Shown: piece after piece, positions 1-9,584 of the stretch
How the letters are laid out: every line of letters begins with the position of its first letter
How positions within the stretch are numbered: position 1 is the first letter of the stretch
Source of the DNA: JADLGL01 sp963823045
Lineage (GTDB): Bacteria > Pseudomonadota > Alphaproteobacteria > Rhizobiales > Kaistiaceae
NCBI GenBank assembly: GCA_963823045.1
Contig: CAWGKA010000012.1
Span: 372,001 to 436,000 of the forward strand
Reading direction: 5' to 3'
DNA length: 64,000 nucleotides
Notes under the pieces: model-generated
What the model was told of the DNA's origin: nothing
The model's database searches: none
Seen by the model: only the letters and a program-made list of their open reading frames with translations
Position numbers and translations under genes: made by a program

Positions 1-1330
1 GACCTTGGCCTCTCGGCCAACATCCATATCGACGACATGCTGCACAAGCATTTTGCCGTCGTAGGAACGACCGGCGTCGGCAAATCAAGCGGCGTCGCGG
101 TGATCCTTCGTGCCGTCATGGAGCGACGGCCCGACCTACGGATATTTCTCATTGATGCGCACAACGAATATGGCTCGTGCTTCGGCGACCGGGCGCAATC
201 GCTGACGCCCGCCAATCTTCGTCTCCCCTTCTGGCTGTTCAATTTCGAAGAGATCGTCGACGTCATCTTTCGCGGGCGACCTGGGCCGGACGACGAGGTG
301 GAGATCTTGTCGGACCTCATCCCGGCGGCGAAGCGCATGTATGAGCAGACGCCGGGCCGCTACCAAGCTTTGCGCGGCGATGCGGGGTACACCGTCGATA
401 CCCCCGTGCCCTACCGGCTGAACGACATTTTCGCCCTTATCGACGAACGCATGGGCAAGCTTGAAAACCGTTCGTCCCGGTCGACCTACAACAAGCTGTC
501 GCAACGCGTTTCGAGCGTCATCAACGACCCGCGATATGCCTTCATGTTCGAAGTCAGCCAATGTCGGCGGCGACACCATGGCTGTCGTTCTCAGCCAACT
601 CTTCCGCCTTCCCATTGATAACCGGCCGATGACGGTGATGCAGCTTGCCGGTTTCCCGGCGGAGGTCGTTGATTCAGTCGTCTCGGTGCTGGGCCGCATG
701 GCGTTCGACTTCGGCCTGTGGAGCGACGGCGCCTTGCCGATCCTGTTTGTCTGCGAGGAAGCGCATCGCTATGCGTCGGCGAACCGCGATGTCGGCTTTG
801 GCCCGACACGCCGGGCGATCTCGCGCATTGCCAAGGAAGGCCGGAAATACGGGGTCTTCCTCGGCCTGATCAGTCAGCGTCCGGCCGAGTTGGACGCGAC
901 CATCCTGTCACAATGCTCGACTTTCTTCGTGATGCGCCTCGCCAATGACAGGGACAAGGATATCGTGAGAGCCGCGGTCTCCGACGCCGCCGGCAGCCTT
1001 CTCAGCTTCGTGCCGTCGTTGGGCACGAGGGAGGTTTTTGCATTCGGCGAGGGCGTTGCGCTGCCGACGCGGCTCAAATTCAAGGAACTGCCGGCCGATG
1101 CTCTGCCCCGCAGCGAGGCCGTCAGTGATTCCTCCACCGACTTCGGCCGGACCGTCGACCGCGACTTCATCGATGTCGTCATCGATCGATGGCGCGGCGC
1201 GACGCTGAACAATCGCCTGCGCATAACCGACGACGGCGCCGAAGGGACGCCGCGCGCCGCCGGCACGCGTCTCGATCCGGATCAGTACCGCCTGCTCAGG
1301 AAGCCTTCGGGCCCCGGCTCAGCCAAATAG
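1..1330 (+). CDS. HerA/DUF87-like ATPase, 5' end outside window, one frame break
   Basis: The reading frame is already open at base 1, so the start lies upstream. A P-loop GTTGVGKS follows about 20 visible residues. A Walker B-like stretch (ILFVCEEAH, near 740-765) and the family segment SQRPAELDATILSQCSTFF (near 875-930) complete a HexA/HerA-type hexameric helicase/translocase core. These cytoplasmic motor ATPases act on DNA, often with a NurA-type nuclease, though rhizobial homologues usually stand alone. The frame changes by +1 at about 549: MFE continues as SANVGGDTM one base later. I read that as one extra base, because both halves match the family on either side. The C-terminus (LPTRLKFKELPADALP and onward) is complete and stops at 1330. 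No partner gene is visible downstream. Family assignment is firm; the cellular role is not known from context. Confidence 0.85.
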
Positions 1331-1358
1331 GCGACCGTCTCGCCGGTCGCGGCGCAAG

Positions 1359-2231
1359 CTAAGGCGCTCTGACGATACCGAACTTCTTCTGCAGCAATGG
1401 CTCGAAATCGTTCAGAGCCATGGAAGTGTCACGGACACGATTGTGAACGTTGAGGTCGTGCACGGTTTGCAGCCACATCGGCCGCACCGGGATCGGCAGG
1501 AACACGCGGCCGCGCTCGAAAACTCGGGTATGGTTGCCATGTTGCGCCGTGATCGCGTTCGCCGGAAGCTTGTCGAACTGATCCGCTGCCACGCAGCGTG
1601 ACAGGAACTGGCTGTCGGATCGTGTCGTGACGTAGCAATTCTCGCCGGCCAGGATCAGGCCGAGGGGGAATGAGATCCAGAAATCCTTCAGCGCTGGATC
1701 ATTGGCCACGACGGCGGCGGCGTATTGCAGCAGCGCGGCGTTGTAGTCGCGCGACAGGCCGTCGTCATTGTCCAGCCTCGTCGTTATCAGCCAGTCGGCA
1801 TCGGCGGGGAACCGCTCGCGAATTGCAGCGCCGAACTGCTCAAGCAGGCCGGCCGAAGTCTCTTGGCTTTCGGAAGGCGATGGGCCACCGGCATCCTCCC
1901 AAATGGGCACGATCCAAGGCCGGCTCTCGATGAGGCGCAGCACCGGCTTGACGAGGTGCCGCGTTTCTTCGCTGAAGGCGATAAGCCACAGATCCGGCCT
2001 TTGCCTCTGCTTTCGCATGGTCGGGTAGCAGATCTCCAGGAAGAGCGGAAAACGGGCTCTGAGATAGGCGGCGAGGTCAGTTGCCGGCGCAAATGCTGTG
2101 CGGGCGCTGTATCGCGTCAGCACGACCGAGAACGCTGAGATCGGCGGCGCGGGCCCTCTCGGATCAAAAAGCGCGTCCGCCTGGATGAGCTTCGGCTGCT
2201 TCTCCGCCATCGCCGACATTGTGGCTCCCAC
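1359..2231 (-). CDS. putative rhamnosyl/glycosyltransferase (PF11316-like)
   Basis: 290 residues, no signal peptide and no membrane segment. The N-terminal part has the LTRYSARTAF and FPLFLEICYPTMRKQ segments. The middle has TTRLDNDDGLSRDYN, a DxD-like acidic motif typical of the putative rhamnosyltransferase family PF11316, which transfers sugars to surface polysaccharide or small acceptors. The donor and acceptor cannot be told from sequence. Start candidates are 2231 (ATG, used here), 2219 and 2210, all in frame and close together. It faces the HerA-like gene tail to tail with a 28-base gap. It lies downstream of tRNA-fMet on the same strand but shows no operon partner. Other sugar-transfer genes (GT2-GtrA, GT39) lie within 2 kb, which fits an envelope-glycan role. 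Confidence 0.7.
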   Translation of the reverse strand: MGATMSAMAEKQPKLIQADALFDPRGPAPPISAFSVVLTRYSARTAFAPATDLAAYLRARFPLFLEICYPTMRKQRQRPDLWLIAFSEETRHLVKPVLRLIESRPWIVPIWEDAGGPSPSESQETSAGLLEQFGAAIRERFPADADWLITTRLDNDDGLSRDYNAALLQYAAAVVANDPALKDFWISFPLGLILAGENCYVTTRSDSQFLSRCVAADQFDKLPANAITAQHGNHTRVFERGRVFLPIPVRPMWLQTVHDLNVHNRVRDTSMALNDFEPLLQKKFGIVRAP

Positions 2232-2340
2232 CGTACAGGCGACAACGGGGTTCTATCCGCCCAATTGCCGAGCGTGGAGGATAGCACGCCCGTTGGGGCG
2301 GGTTGTCCGCAGGCATGGCGCTGATGGTTCGGGAGGGCGT

Positions 2341-2418
<78 letters not shown>

Positions 2419-2430
2419 CCAAAACGAGGA

Positions 2431-2450
2431 ACGGGCCGTTTGAGGCCCGT
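2431..2450 (-). other. hairpin between tRNA-fMet promoter and tRNA
   Basis: Perfect 7-bp arms ACGGGCC and GGCCCGT with a 6-base loop lie 12 bases upstream of the tRNA 5' end. On the minus strand the hairpin is followed by TTCCTCGTTTT, so it could end transcripts arriving from the GT2-GtrA gene. If the promoter at 2463-2491 is real, it would instead form the tRNA 5' leader. Confidence 0.4.
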
Positions 2451-2462
2451 CCGTTGCGCGGA

Positions 2463-2491
2463 CATATAGTCGGATCGAAGCGGGGTGAGAA
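2463..2491 (-). promoter_or_regulatory. candidate sigma-70 promoter for tRNA-fMet
   Basis: On the minus strand, TTCTCA (plus 2486-2491) and TATATG (plus 2463-2468) are separated by 17 bases and lie about 45 bases before the tRNA. The -10 is good, the -35 only partial. Confidence 0.4.
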
Positions 2492-2556
2492 GGGGGCGGC
2501 GGCGATTTCTGTCACCGAAGCTTCATATCGCCGCGGCGTGCCCGGATTCCGTGCCG

Positions 2557-3692
2557 CTAGCGACGGCGCCAGGTGAGGAAACTCGAGGCCGCGAAGTTCC
2601 AGGCGACGCCGACAAGGGCGCCGGCGATGGCCGCCAGCCACCAGATCGGCTGATCGGCGAAGACGACCCGCGCCACGCCGACATTGGCGACGGCCCCGAG
2701 TGAACACACGAGATAGAAAAGGATGAGGCCGCGGATAAGGCCCCAGCCGCGCAGGCGACGGTCGCGGTAGGTGATGAGATTGTTGAGGAAGAAGTTCCAG
2801 GTCATCGCCACAAAGACGGCGGCCGTCTGAGCGATGGTGAAGGTCGTCGTGCTTGAGGTGCTCGACGCCCCGAAGAGAGCGGCCGCGACCAGCTGGACGA
2901 CGAGGCCGGAACCGCCGACGACCATGAAGAGGACGAACCGCGCTGGGATCCAGCGGCCGACCATCTTGTCGAGCAGGAGGAGCCCGAACTCCCACGCCGC
3001 CATGGTGTCGAGCTTGCTCTCGCCATGCTGGCGGGCGTGGAACTCGCAGGCCACCTCGGCGAAGCGCAGCGGATTCTCGGCGGAAGCGAAGATGTCGAGC
3101 AGGATCTTGAAGCCCTGCAAGGACAGATGCCGCACGGAACGCTCGAACGCCGAGCGGCGCATGACGAAGAAGCCGCTCATCGGGTCGGTGAGGTCGGCCT
3201 TCAAGAGCCGCTGCGCGGCTTGGGTGCCGAGGCGGCTGATGCGCAGCCGGCGCGCATCCAGGCCCTCCGTGTTGCCGCCTTCGACGTAGCGGCTGCCGAC
3301 GACGATATCGAGGTCTTCGCCGACGAGCCGGTCGATCATCTCGCCGAGCTTGCTGTCGTCGTGCTGCAGATCGGCATCCATGACGGCGAAGATCGGCGCC
3401 GAGGAGGACAGAACGCCCTCGACGCAGGCGCTGGAGAGGCCGCGCCGGCCGATGCGCTGGATGACGCGGACGCGGGTGTTGCCCGGGCGAGAGCGCGCAC
3501 AGCGTTGGCGGTGCCGTCGGGGGAGTCGTCGTCGACGAAGACAACCTCCCAACTGCGGTTTGCGAGCACCTGCTCGAGGCGTTCAACGAGCAGGGGCACG
3601 TTGGCGACCTCGTTGAAGGTCGGCACGACGATGGTGATGTCGGGGGCGACGCTCTCGCCCTTTCGCGCCGTCTGTCGGTTCTCACCGGACAT
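2557..3692 (-). CDS. GT2 polyprenyl-phosphate glycosyltransferase fused to GtrA domain, one frame break
   Basis: The N-terminal domain (from MSGENRQ; DITIVVPTFNE, then VVFVDDDSPDGT and a DADLQHDD motif) is a DPM1/GT2 enzyme that loads a sugar from a nucleotide donor onto a polyprenyl phosphate. The C-terminal part after about residue 230 has four hydrophobic segments with FVLFMVVGGSG and NFFLNNLITYRDRR, a GtrA-like membrane domain thought to flip the product. About 378 residues. The frame shifts near 3484: ALAR continues as GNTRVRVIQRIG only if one more G is present in the minus-strand GGG run, so I infer a one-base deletion. The start at 3692 puts the PTFNE strand at the usual distance from the N-terminus. 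It is divergent from the GT39 gene; such pairs make and then use a lipid-linked sugar. Confidence 0.85.
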
Positions 3693-3946
3693 GATATCGG
3701 TCGTCACAATCGCCTTCCCGCCGCTACCGAGCGATGGTGCTGCGCGGCGCGATTCGGTTCGCCGGCTGCGCGAGGGTTCTAGACGAAACGCCGCCGAGCG
3801 GAAAGCGCGCGCTGGTGAGGTCCCGCCGATCCGCAGGGCGGAGGGAAGGCGGCTCGGACAGGGCGTTTTGGCCACCGGCAGCTTGGTTTGGCGTTGACCC
3901 TCGTGGTACCTTTGGGCGGTCCGTCCATCGCGAGAACCGGGAACAG

Positions 3947-5517
3947 ATGTCGACCGCTACGATCAGCTTCCCGGCCGGAGATTTCGCCGAAGAGGCTGAG
4001 CGGAGGACGGATCGGCTGATCCGTTTCGGCATCCTGCTGACGCTGGTGCTGGCGGCCGCACGTCTGCTCGTCATCGGCCAGATCGAGCTCTACCCCGACG
4101 AAGTCTATTACTGGCTGTGGTCGCAACAGCTCGACATCACCTATTACGACCATCCGCCCATGGTGGCCCTGGTCATCTGGCTTGGGACCGCGATTTTCGG
4201 TGACAATGAGTTCGGCGTCCGCGTGGCGGGCGTCGTGCTGGTGTCGATCGATCAGGCGCTCGTTTTCGCGATCGCCAAGACGCTCACACAGAACCGGCGG
4301 ATCGCCGCCTGGACGCTCCTGCTGTCCAACGTAACGGCGCTGGCGGCGATGTCGGTGTTCATGGTGCCCGACCAGCCCATGATGTTCTTCTGGCTGATCG
4401 CATTCTACGCCATGGCGAGGATCGCGCGCGGCGGGGCGGGCTGGTGGTGGCTCGTTGTCGGCCTTGGCGGCGGGTTCGCAACGCTATCGAAGCTGACCAC
4501 GTTGATCATGGCGGCGGCGGTGCCGCTCTGGCTTCTGGCGGTGCCGAAGCTGCGCCATTGGCTCAGGAGCCCGTGGATCTATGCGGGGCTGGTGATCGCG
4601 TTGATCCTGTTTGCCCCGGTGATCGTCTGGAACATGCAGAACGACTGGTCGACCTTCTCGATCCAGATCCATCGCGGACGACCTCTGTCGGAGCCGAGTG
4701 TCGGCAGTCTGCTGGGCTATCTCGTTCTCTGGCCGGCGATGGTGACGCCGCTCATCCTGATCCTTGGCGGCGTTGGGCTGGGCATCGTACTGCGGCGCGG
4801 GTGGCTTCAAGATCCGGTGCGGTCGCTGATGGTGATCACGCTGATCCCGCTATCGATCTACCTCTTCTTTCACGCGCTCTACGAACTGGTCAGCCCACAT
4901 TGGTTCGCGCCACTGGTTTGGATCGTCGTCATCCTGGCGGCCGTGGCGATAACGCAGACTGTGTCCGGACGGTGGGGACGAGTACTGCTCTTCACCCGGC
5001 GCATCATTGTGCCCCTCGGGCTCGTCATAACCGCCGGCATCTATCTGGTGATGACGGAGAACGTGCTGCCGTTCACCAATCTCGATGATCCGACGAGCCG
5101 GTTCCGCGGTTGGGACGAATATGTCAACGATCAGGAGCGGCTGCGTGCCAGGACCGGGGCGGACTACATTCTTGGCCCGGACTACTACAACCCCGCCTAT
5201 ATCCGCTTCTATGTCGACAATCCGCCGCCGGCCTACCAGCTTGGCGACTTCGATCGCTGGTCCCATTTCCACGGCCTCGGGACTGCCCCGGCGGCCTTCG
5301 CGGATGGCGTCGGCCTCTATGTCGGCAAGTGGGGGATCGAATATGAGACTGCGTTCCTGTCGCAGTATTTCAACACCGTCGAGCGCTACGGCATCGAGGC
5401 GGTGCGGCCGCTCAGGAACGGCGTCGGTGATCGAAGACCCGGTGTTCCTGGTCTCCGATCCCAAGCCGGCCGCGATGGCGCTTTTTGGATCTGCCGCCCG
5501 AGGCGGCGCGAGACTAG
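3947..5517 (+). CDS. GT39/ArnT-like integral membrane glycosyltransferase, two frame breaks near the C-terminus
   Basis: About 522 residues. ELYPDEVYYWLWSQ and YYDHPPM near residues 45-70 carry the acidic residues of the first periplasmic loop in PMT_2/ArnT transferases. At least ten hydrophobic segments follow, then a soluble tail. It would move a sugar from a polyprenyl-phosphate carrier to a periplasmic target such as lipid A, glycan or protein. The start at 3947 (MSTATISF) sits before the first membrane helix; upstream codons in frame look non-coding. At about 5422 the frame moves so that VRPLRNG continues as SVIEDPVFLVSDP. At about 5481 it moves again, giving a natural end DLPPEAARD with TAG at 5515-5517. 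Both changes look like single inserted bases. The end overlaps the bioY stop. Confidence 0.85.
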
Positions 5518-6131
5518 ACCCGCCGGCCTCTCTTGACGAATGCCCAGCCGGCCGGAACCAGCGCGGCGGCAAGTGCGATCTTCGTCAGGTCGCCGAGCAG
5601 GAACGGTTTCACGCCGTTCACCCAGGCGCTGGCAGTGCCGATGCCGTTGGCACCGCTGGAGAGATGGGCGAACCATGGCAGCCAGACGAAGCCGAGCACG
5701 AAGAGCACGGCGTCACCGACCAGCATGGCAAGGGCGAGGCGCGGGATCGAGCGGTCCCAGCCGCGATCAGCGGCGAGGCCGACGATCAGGGCGGCCGGAA
5801 TATAGCCCCAAATGAAGCCGGCGGTGGTGCCGATGAGATAGGCCGGACCGGCGATAGGACCGGCGAAGACCGGGAGCCCCGCGAAGCCAGCGGCGATATA
5901 CGCAATGACGGTGGCAACGCCGAGACGCGAGCCATAGGCCGCACCGATCAACAGGACGGCGAACGTCGTCATGGTCATCGGTACCGGCCAGAAAGGCACC
6001 TGGACCTTCGCGGAAAGGGTGAGGATGCCGATGCCGAGGCCGATGAGGACAACTGCCCGCAAGGCCGGGTTCAGGCTCGTCGGCATGAGCGCCGGAGCGA
6101 GAGAGGAACCGGCGGAGTAATCAGTGCGCAT
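5514..6131 (-). CDS. bioY: biotin transporter BioY
   Basis: 205 residues with six hydrophobic segments. AKVQVPFWPVPMTMTTFAVL near residues 41-60 and AYLIGTTAGFIWGY near 97-110 are signature stretches of BioY, the substrate-binding S component of energy-coupling-factor biotin uptake. No ATPase (BioM) or T component (BioN) lies next to it; solo BioY proteins are common in alphaproteobacteria. Start ATG at 6131. A TTATAG half-site lies just upstream on the minus strand, but a full BioR palindrome is absent. The MarR gene upstream is on the same strand, 122 bases away. It meets the GT39 gene tail to tail with a 4-base overlap. Confidence 0.93.
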   Translation of the reverse strand: MRTDYSAGSSLAPALMPTSLNPALRAVVLIGLGIGILTLSAKVQVPFWPVPMTMTTFAVLLIGAAYGSRLGVATVIAYIAAGFAGLPVFAGPIAGPAYLIGTTAGFIWGYIPAALIVGLAADRGWDRSIPRLALAMLVGDAVLFVLGFVWLPWFAHLSSGANGIGTASAWVNGVKPFLLGDLTKIALAAALVPAGWAFVKRGRRV

Positions 6132-6253
6132 AGGTCGTTGCCCCTATAATTGATCTTGCGGGGCCCCTTCCTAGGAGCAATGGGAGCCGGCGACAAGCGT
6201 CCGGTCGACAAGCAGCTATGCAGTGAAGAGAGAAGAGGGAAGGCGCGCGCTGG

Positions 6254-6703
6254 TTACGCCGTGCCGCCGGGCGCATCGGCGCCGAGATTGCGGGCAATGC
6301 GGCGCAGCATGCGGTTGAGCTTCTTCTGGTCCTTGTTGTCGATCCCGGCGAACGCCTGCCGCTGGACGCGCTTGAGCATACGGTCGATTTCGCTGACCGC
6401 CTTGCGGCCGGAATCGGTGAGAAACACATGGGCGAGCCGTCCGTCGGCCTCCGAGCCGCGGCGCTCCACATAGCCCTTGGCGGAAAGGCGACCGACCATT
6501 TTGGTGACGGTGGGCGGTTGGACTTCCAGCATCGAGGCGAGCTCAGTCATGGACTGGCCGTCCTGGGTATCGAGCGCCTTGAGGACGCCTTCCTGGCCGG
6601 CGTGAAGACCGATCGTGGCCAATAGCCCGCCGATGCGCGCGCGGTAGATGCGCGTCGCCGCCGCCAAGCGGACGGCTACCGTCTTCTGATGGTCGTGGCC
6701 CAT
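6254..6703 (-). CDS. MarR-family transcriptional regulator
   Basis: 149 residues. The winged-helix core is clear: MTELASMLEVQPPTVTKMVG is the recognition helix region, followed by LSAKGYVERR and the wing residues DGRLAHVFLT; helical dimerisation ends flank it. I chose ATG 6703 (MGHDHQKT); a longer frame to 6793 would run into the permease gene and lacks family similarity. A perfect 13-bp palindrome 47 bases upstream (6750-6762) is the likely self-operator. It lies downstream of the ABC importer and upstream of bioY on the same strand, so it may control either; the ligand is unknown. Confidence 0.88.
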   Translation of the reverse strand: MGHDHQKTVAVRLAAATRIYRARIGGLLATIGLHAGQEGVLKALDTQDGQSMTELASMLEVQPPTVTKMVGRLSAKGYVERRGSEADGRLAHVFLTDSGRKAVSEIDRMLKRVQRQAFAGIDNKDQKKLNRMLRRIARNLGADAPGGTA

Positions 6704-6749
6704 ATGACGAGCCCCCAGTTCCCCAGCTAGGGCATGTTCGCGCCCTATG

Positions 6750-6762
6750 TTGACACAGTCAA
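6750..6762. promoter_or_regulatory. palindromic operator, candidate MarR site
   Basis: TTGACACAGTCAA is a perfect inverted repeat (TTGAC, ACA, GTCAA), located in the gap between the permease stop and the MarR start. MarR dimers bind palindromes of this size, usually over their own promoter. Confidence 0.5.
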
Positions 6763-6789
6763 TGACTAGCCGGCGAAAGGATTGCCGGC

Positions 6790-7578
6790 TCAATTATCGC
6801 GTGGGGCGGCGCTTTCGTGCCAGCGGCTGAGCGCCAGGCGGGTGATTACGCTCGTCGCCGCGTAAATGGCGACGCCGGAGACCGCGAGCAGCAACAGCGC
6901 CGCGAACGCTCGCGGCGTATCGAGATCGAACTGTGCGTTGAAGATACGGTAGGCAAGGCCCGACCCTTTGCCGCCACGGCCGACGGCGAATTCGGCGACG
7001 ACGGCGCCGATAAGGGCAAGCCCGCCGGCGATCCTGAGCCCGGTCAGGAAATAGGGCAGGGCGCTCGGCGTGAGCAGCAGCCGCAGCGTTTGCCACCGCC
7101 CGGCGCCATAGAGCTCGAACAGGTTCAGCAGATTGTGGTCGACGGATTTGAGGCCCTGAGCCGTGTTGGACAGGACGGGAAAGAACGCGACGAGGAAGGC
7201 GAGGATGAGCAGCGCCGGCTGCGTTGCCGGCACCCAGATCACCACGAGCGGCGTAATGGCGATGATCGGGGTCACCTGGAGGATGACGGCATAGGGATGC
7301 AGCGCCAGCTCGATCCAGCGCGACTGGCTCATCAGCACGGCGAGGAGGACGCCGCCGACGACGGCGACGACAAGGGCAAGCAGCGTCAGACTGAGCGTCA
7401 CCCAAAGAGACGGGCCGAGGATCGGCCAGTCTTCCACCAGGCTCTGCAGAACCTGACCGGGGCTCGGCAGGATGAAGGTTTCATTGGCGTTGGCGGCCAA
7501 TTGCCAGCCGACGAGAACGAGCACGAAGGTGCCGAGCGGGACGAGGATGCGCAAGAGCGTGGAGCGGTCAGCCTTCAT
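6790..7578 (-). CDS. ABC transporter permease (SsuC/TauC/ThiX type)
   Basis: 262 residues with about six membrane segments. The cytoplasmic EAA-like loop reads ELYGAGRWQTLRLLLTPSALP, where the ATPase docks. NETFILPSPGQVLQSL before helix 2 is usual for the BPD_transp_1 permeases that work with SsuA/NMT1-like binding proteins. Its ATG overlaps the ATPase stop codon by one base (TGATG), so the two are translationally coupled. Last gene of a binding protein, ATPase, permease operon. Substrate unknown: sulfonate, pyrimidine or flavin precursors are the usual cargo of this family. Confidence 0.9.
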   Translation of the reverse strand: MKADRSTLLRILVPLGTFVLVLVGWQLAANANETFILPSPGQVLQSLVEDWPILGPSLWVTLSLTLLALVVAVVGGVLLAVLMSQSRWIELALHPYAVILQVTPIIAITPLVVIWVPATQPALLILAFLVAFFPVLSNTAQGLKSVDHNLLNLFELYGAGRWQTLRLLLTPSALPYFLTGLRIAGGLALIGAVVAEFAVGRGGKGSGLAYRIFNAQFDLDTPRAFAALLLLAVSGVAIYAATSVITRLALSRWHESAAPRDN

Positions 7579-8366
7579 CAGTTTCGCGCCTCACCATTTT
7601 CGGCGATGACCTTATTGAGGGCCGCTGAAATGTCTTGGCAGATCGCGTTGAAGGGTGGGCTCGTGCGATAGGCGGTGTCGCGCGGGTAGGGACCGTTGAC
7701 GGCAATCTCCTGCGCGATGCGTCCCGGCCGCGGCGCCATCAACATGATGCGCTGGGAAAGATAGGCGGATTCGAAAACCGAATGGCTGACGAAAACGATC
7801 GTCCAGCCGAAGCGGTGCCACAGGGCGAGCAAGTCGTCATTGAGGCGGAAACGGGTGATCTCGTCGAGCGCGGCGAACGGCTCGTCGAGGAGGAGCAGGC
7901 GGGGCCGGGTGACCAGTGCCCGGGCGATCGAAGCGCGCATGCGCATGCCGCCCGATAGCTCGCGCGGATAAGCGCGCTCGAAGCCGCTCAAACCAACGAG
8001 CTCGATCGCTTCGCGCACGCGCTGATCGGCTTCGCCGCGGTCCAGGCCGAGCAGGCGCAACGGCAGGCGAATATTGTCGGCCAGACGCGCCCAAGGCATC
8101 AGCGTCGGATCCTGGAAGACGAAGCCGATATCCCCGCGCTCGTGGACCGTTTCCTGGCGCCAGTCGATGCTGCCGGAACTCACCTCGCCAAGGCGCGCGA
8201 GCAGTCGCAGCAGGGTGGACTTGCCGCAGCCGGAGGGGCCGAGCAGGCCTACGAATTCTCCCTCACCGATGACGAAGGACAGGTCGTCGAGCGCGACAGT
8301 CCCGTTGCGGTAGACCTTACCGACCTGGTTCAGGCGAATGAGCGGCGCGTTTGCGGTCTCAGTCAG
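7578..8366 (-). CDS. ABC transporter ATP-binding protein (SsuB/TauB type), no ATG/GTG/TTG start
   Basis: 262 residues if read from CTG at 8366. Walker A (LLGPSGCGKST), Q loop (FVFQDPTLMPWARL), signature LSGGM, Walker B LLLLDEPFAALD and switch His (VFVSHSVFESA) are all present. The first standard start in frame is GTG at 8183, which would remove Walker A. A stop codon in this frame lies 15 bases before CTG 8366, so no upstream start exists. Reading from CTG gives TETANAPLIRLNQVGKVY, a normal N-terminus, and CTGACTGAG overlaps the binding-protein stop exactly where a coupled start is expected. Either CTG (or ATT at 8338) initiates, or one base of an ATG is wrong. Confidence 0.88.
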   Translation of the reverse strand: MTETANAPLIRLNQVGKVYRNGTVALDDLSFVIGEGEFVGLLGPSGCGKSTLLRLLARLGEVSSGSIDWRQETVHERGDIGFVFQDPTLMPWARLADNIRLPLRLLGLDRGEADQRVREAIELVGLSGFERAYPRELSGGMRMRASIARALVTRPRLLLLDEPFAALDEITRFRLNDDLLALWHRFGWTIVFVSHSVFESAYLSQRIMLMAPRPGRIAQEIAVNGPYPRDTAYRTSPPFNAICQDISAALNKVIAENGEARN

Positions 8367-9390
8367 TGGCCTCAGGCCTCAAATCCATGCCGACACCATG
8401 GCAAACGAAGCGATTGGTGTAGAGCGTCGTCGGGTCGAGACCGGCCGGAACGACGCCGGCGTCCACCATCGAATTGTAGAACGAAAGAACCCTGGCGTCA
8501 TCGAAGCAGCCGATGCCCTTCTCGAGGGCAATTCCGGAATCGACAATGCCGCGTGCGCGCATCTGTTCGACCGCATAGTTGATGAGGTCGTCGGTCATGT
8601 CCGGGTTTTCCTGCTTGATCATGTCGTTGGCGGCACTGTTGTCGCCGTAGAGATAATTGTACCAGCCGATGATCGAGGCATCGACGAAGCGCTGCACGAT
8701 GTCGGGGTTGGCGTCGACATAGTCGGCGCGGGCCTCGATCATTGTTGAGGGCGTGTCGAAGCCATAATCGGCGATGAGGAAGACGAGCGGTTCGAAGCCG
8801 CCGGCGCGAGCGATGATGTAGGGCTCGGAGGTGACATAGCCCTGTTGCGCAGACATCGGGTCGGCCAGGAACGGCGCGGCGGTGAAGGAATAGGGCCGGC
8901 GCTGCTCGTCATTGAAGCCGGGCCATTGCGACTTCATCCACTGGAAGACGGAGGCGAAGACATCATTGCCCATGAAGATCGTCGGCAGGTTGGCAAGATC
9001 GGGAAGGCTCTGGATGCCAACACCAGGGTGGGCGATGAAGACCTGCGGCTCCTTCTGGAAGATGGCAGCGACCTCAACGATTGGTGGAATATCCTGCTCC
9101 ATAGCGTTCAAAGGTTGCAGGAAATTGCCGGCCATATAGAACTGCACCTGCCCGGAGACGAGCAGCGCCCGGTTCGGTGCCATCGGCCCGCCCTGCACGA
9201 TCTCGACGTCGAGTCCGTAGGCTTCGTAGGTGCCGTCGACCAGCGCCTGATAGAAGCCGCCATGCTCCGCTTCGGCCAGCCAATTGGTGGCGAAGACGAC
9301 ATGGTCGAGGGCTTGGGCCGGTAGTGCGGCGAAAAGCGAGCCGGCGAGAACGGCAAGGGTGCTGAAGCCAGCGGAGAGACGGAGCTTCAT
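8359..9390 (-). CDS. ABC transporter substrate-binding protein, NMT1/THI5-like
   Basis: 343 residues with a clean signal peptide (MKLRLSAG, a hydrophobic run, then LPAQALD). The mature start FATNWLAEAEHGGFYQALV and YGLDVEIVQGGP is the first lobe of the NMT1/THI5/SsuA family, whose members bind thiamine pyrimidine precursors, riboflavin, sulfonates or nitriles in the periplasm. Single Cys residues near the C-terminus (GIGCFDD, FVCHGVG) may pair. First gene of the importer operon; its stop overlaps the ATPase start region. No thiamine or flavin riboswitch is evident in the 194 bases upstream, so cargo stays open. Confidence 0.88.
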   Translation of the reverse strand: MKLRLSAGFSTLAVLAGSLFAALPAQALDHVVFATNWLAEAEHGGFYQALVDGTYEAYGLDVEIVQGGPMAPNRALLVSGQVQFYMAGNFLQPLNAMEQDIPPIVEVAAIFQKEPQVFIAHPGVGIQSLPDLANLPTIFMGNDVFASVFQWMKSQWPGFNDEQRRPYSFTAAPFLADPMSAQQGYVTSEPYIIARAGGFEPLVFLIADYGFDTPSTMIEARADYVDANPDIVQRFVDASIIGWYNYLYGDNSAANDMIKQENPDMTDDLINYAVEQMRARGIVDSGIALEKGIGCFDDARVLSFYNSMVDAGVVPAGLDPTTLYTNRFVCHGVGMDLRPEATD

Positions 9391-9584
9391 GGAATGGTTC
9401 TTTCGAGCTGAGGCTTGGGAGTTCGGGTTGAGCGGCGGCCCGGATCTACTCTCCGTGCATCGGTATAGGCCAAGCTAACGCCAATCAAGCAAGGGGGATG
9501 CCGTGGCGGTCACCCGCCGCTAAACTCCGCGCGATGATCAAAGTGCCTCCGCGGTCTCGGGTGGCAGCAATCGGAGGAATGGTG

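Noticed and set aside
6132..6170. BioR operator before bioY
   Set aside because: Only the half-site TTATAG is present; the second half of the palindrome does not match.
9391..9584. Thiamine or flavin riboswitch before the NMT1/THI5-like binding protein
   Set aside because: None of the conserved riboswitch core sequences is visible in the gap.
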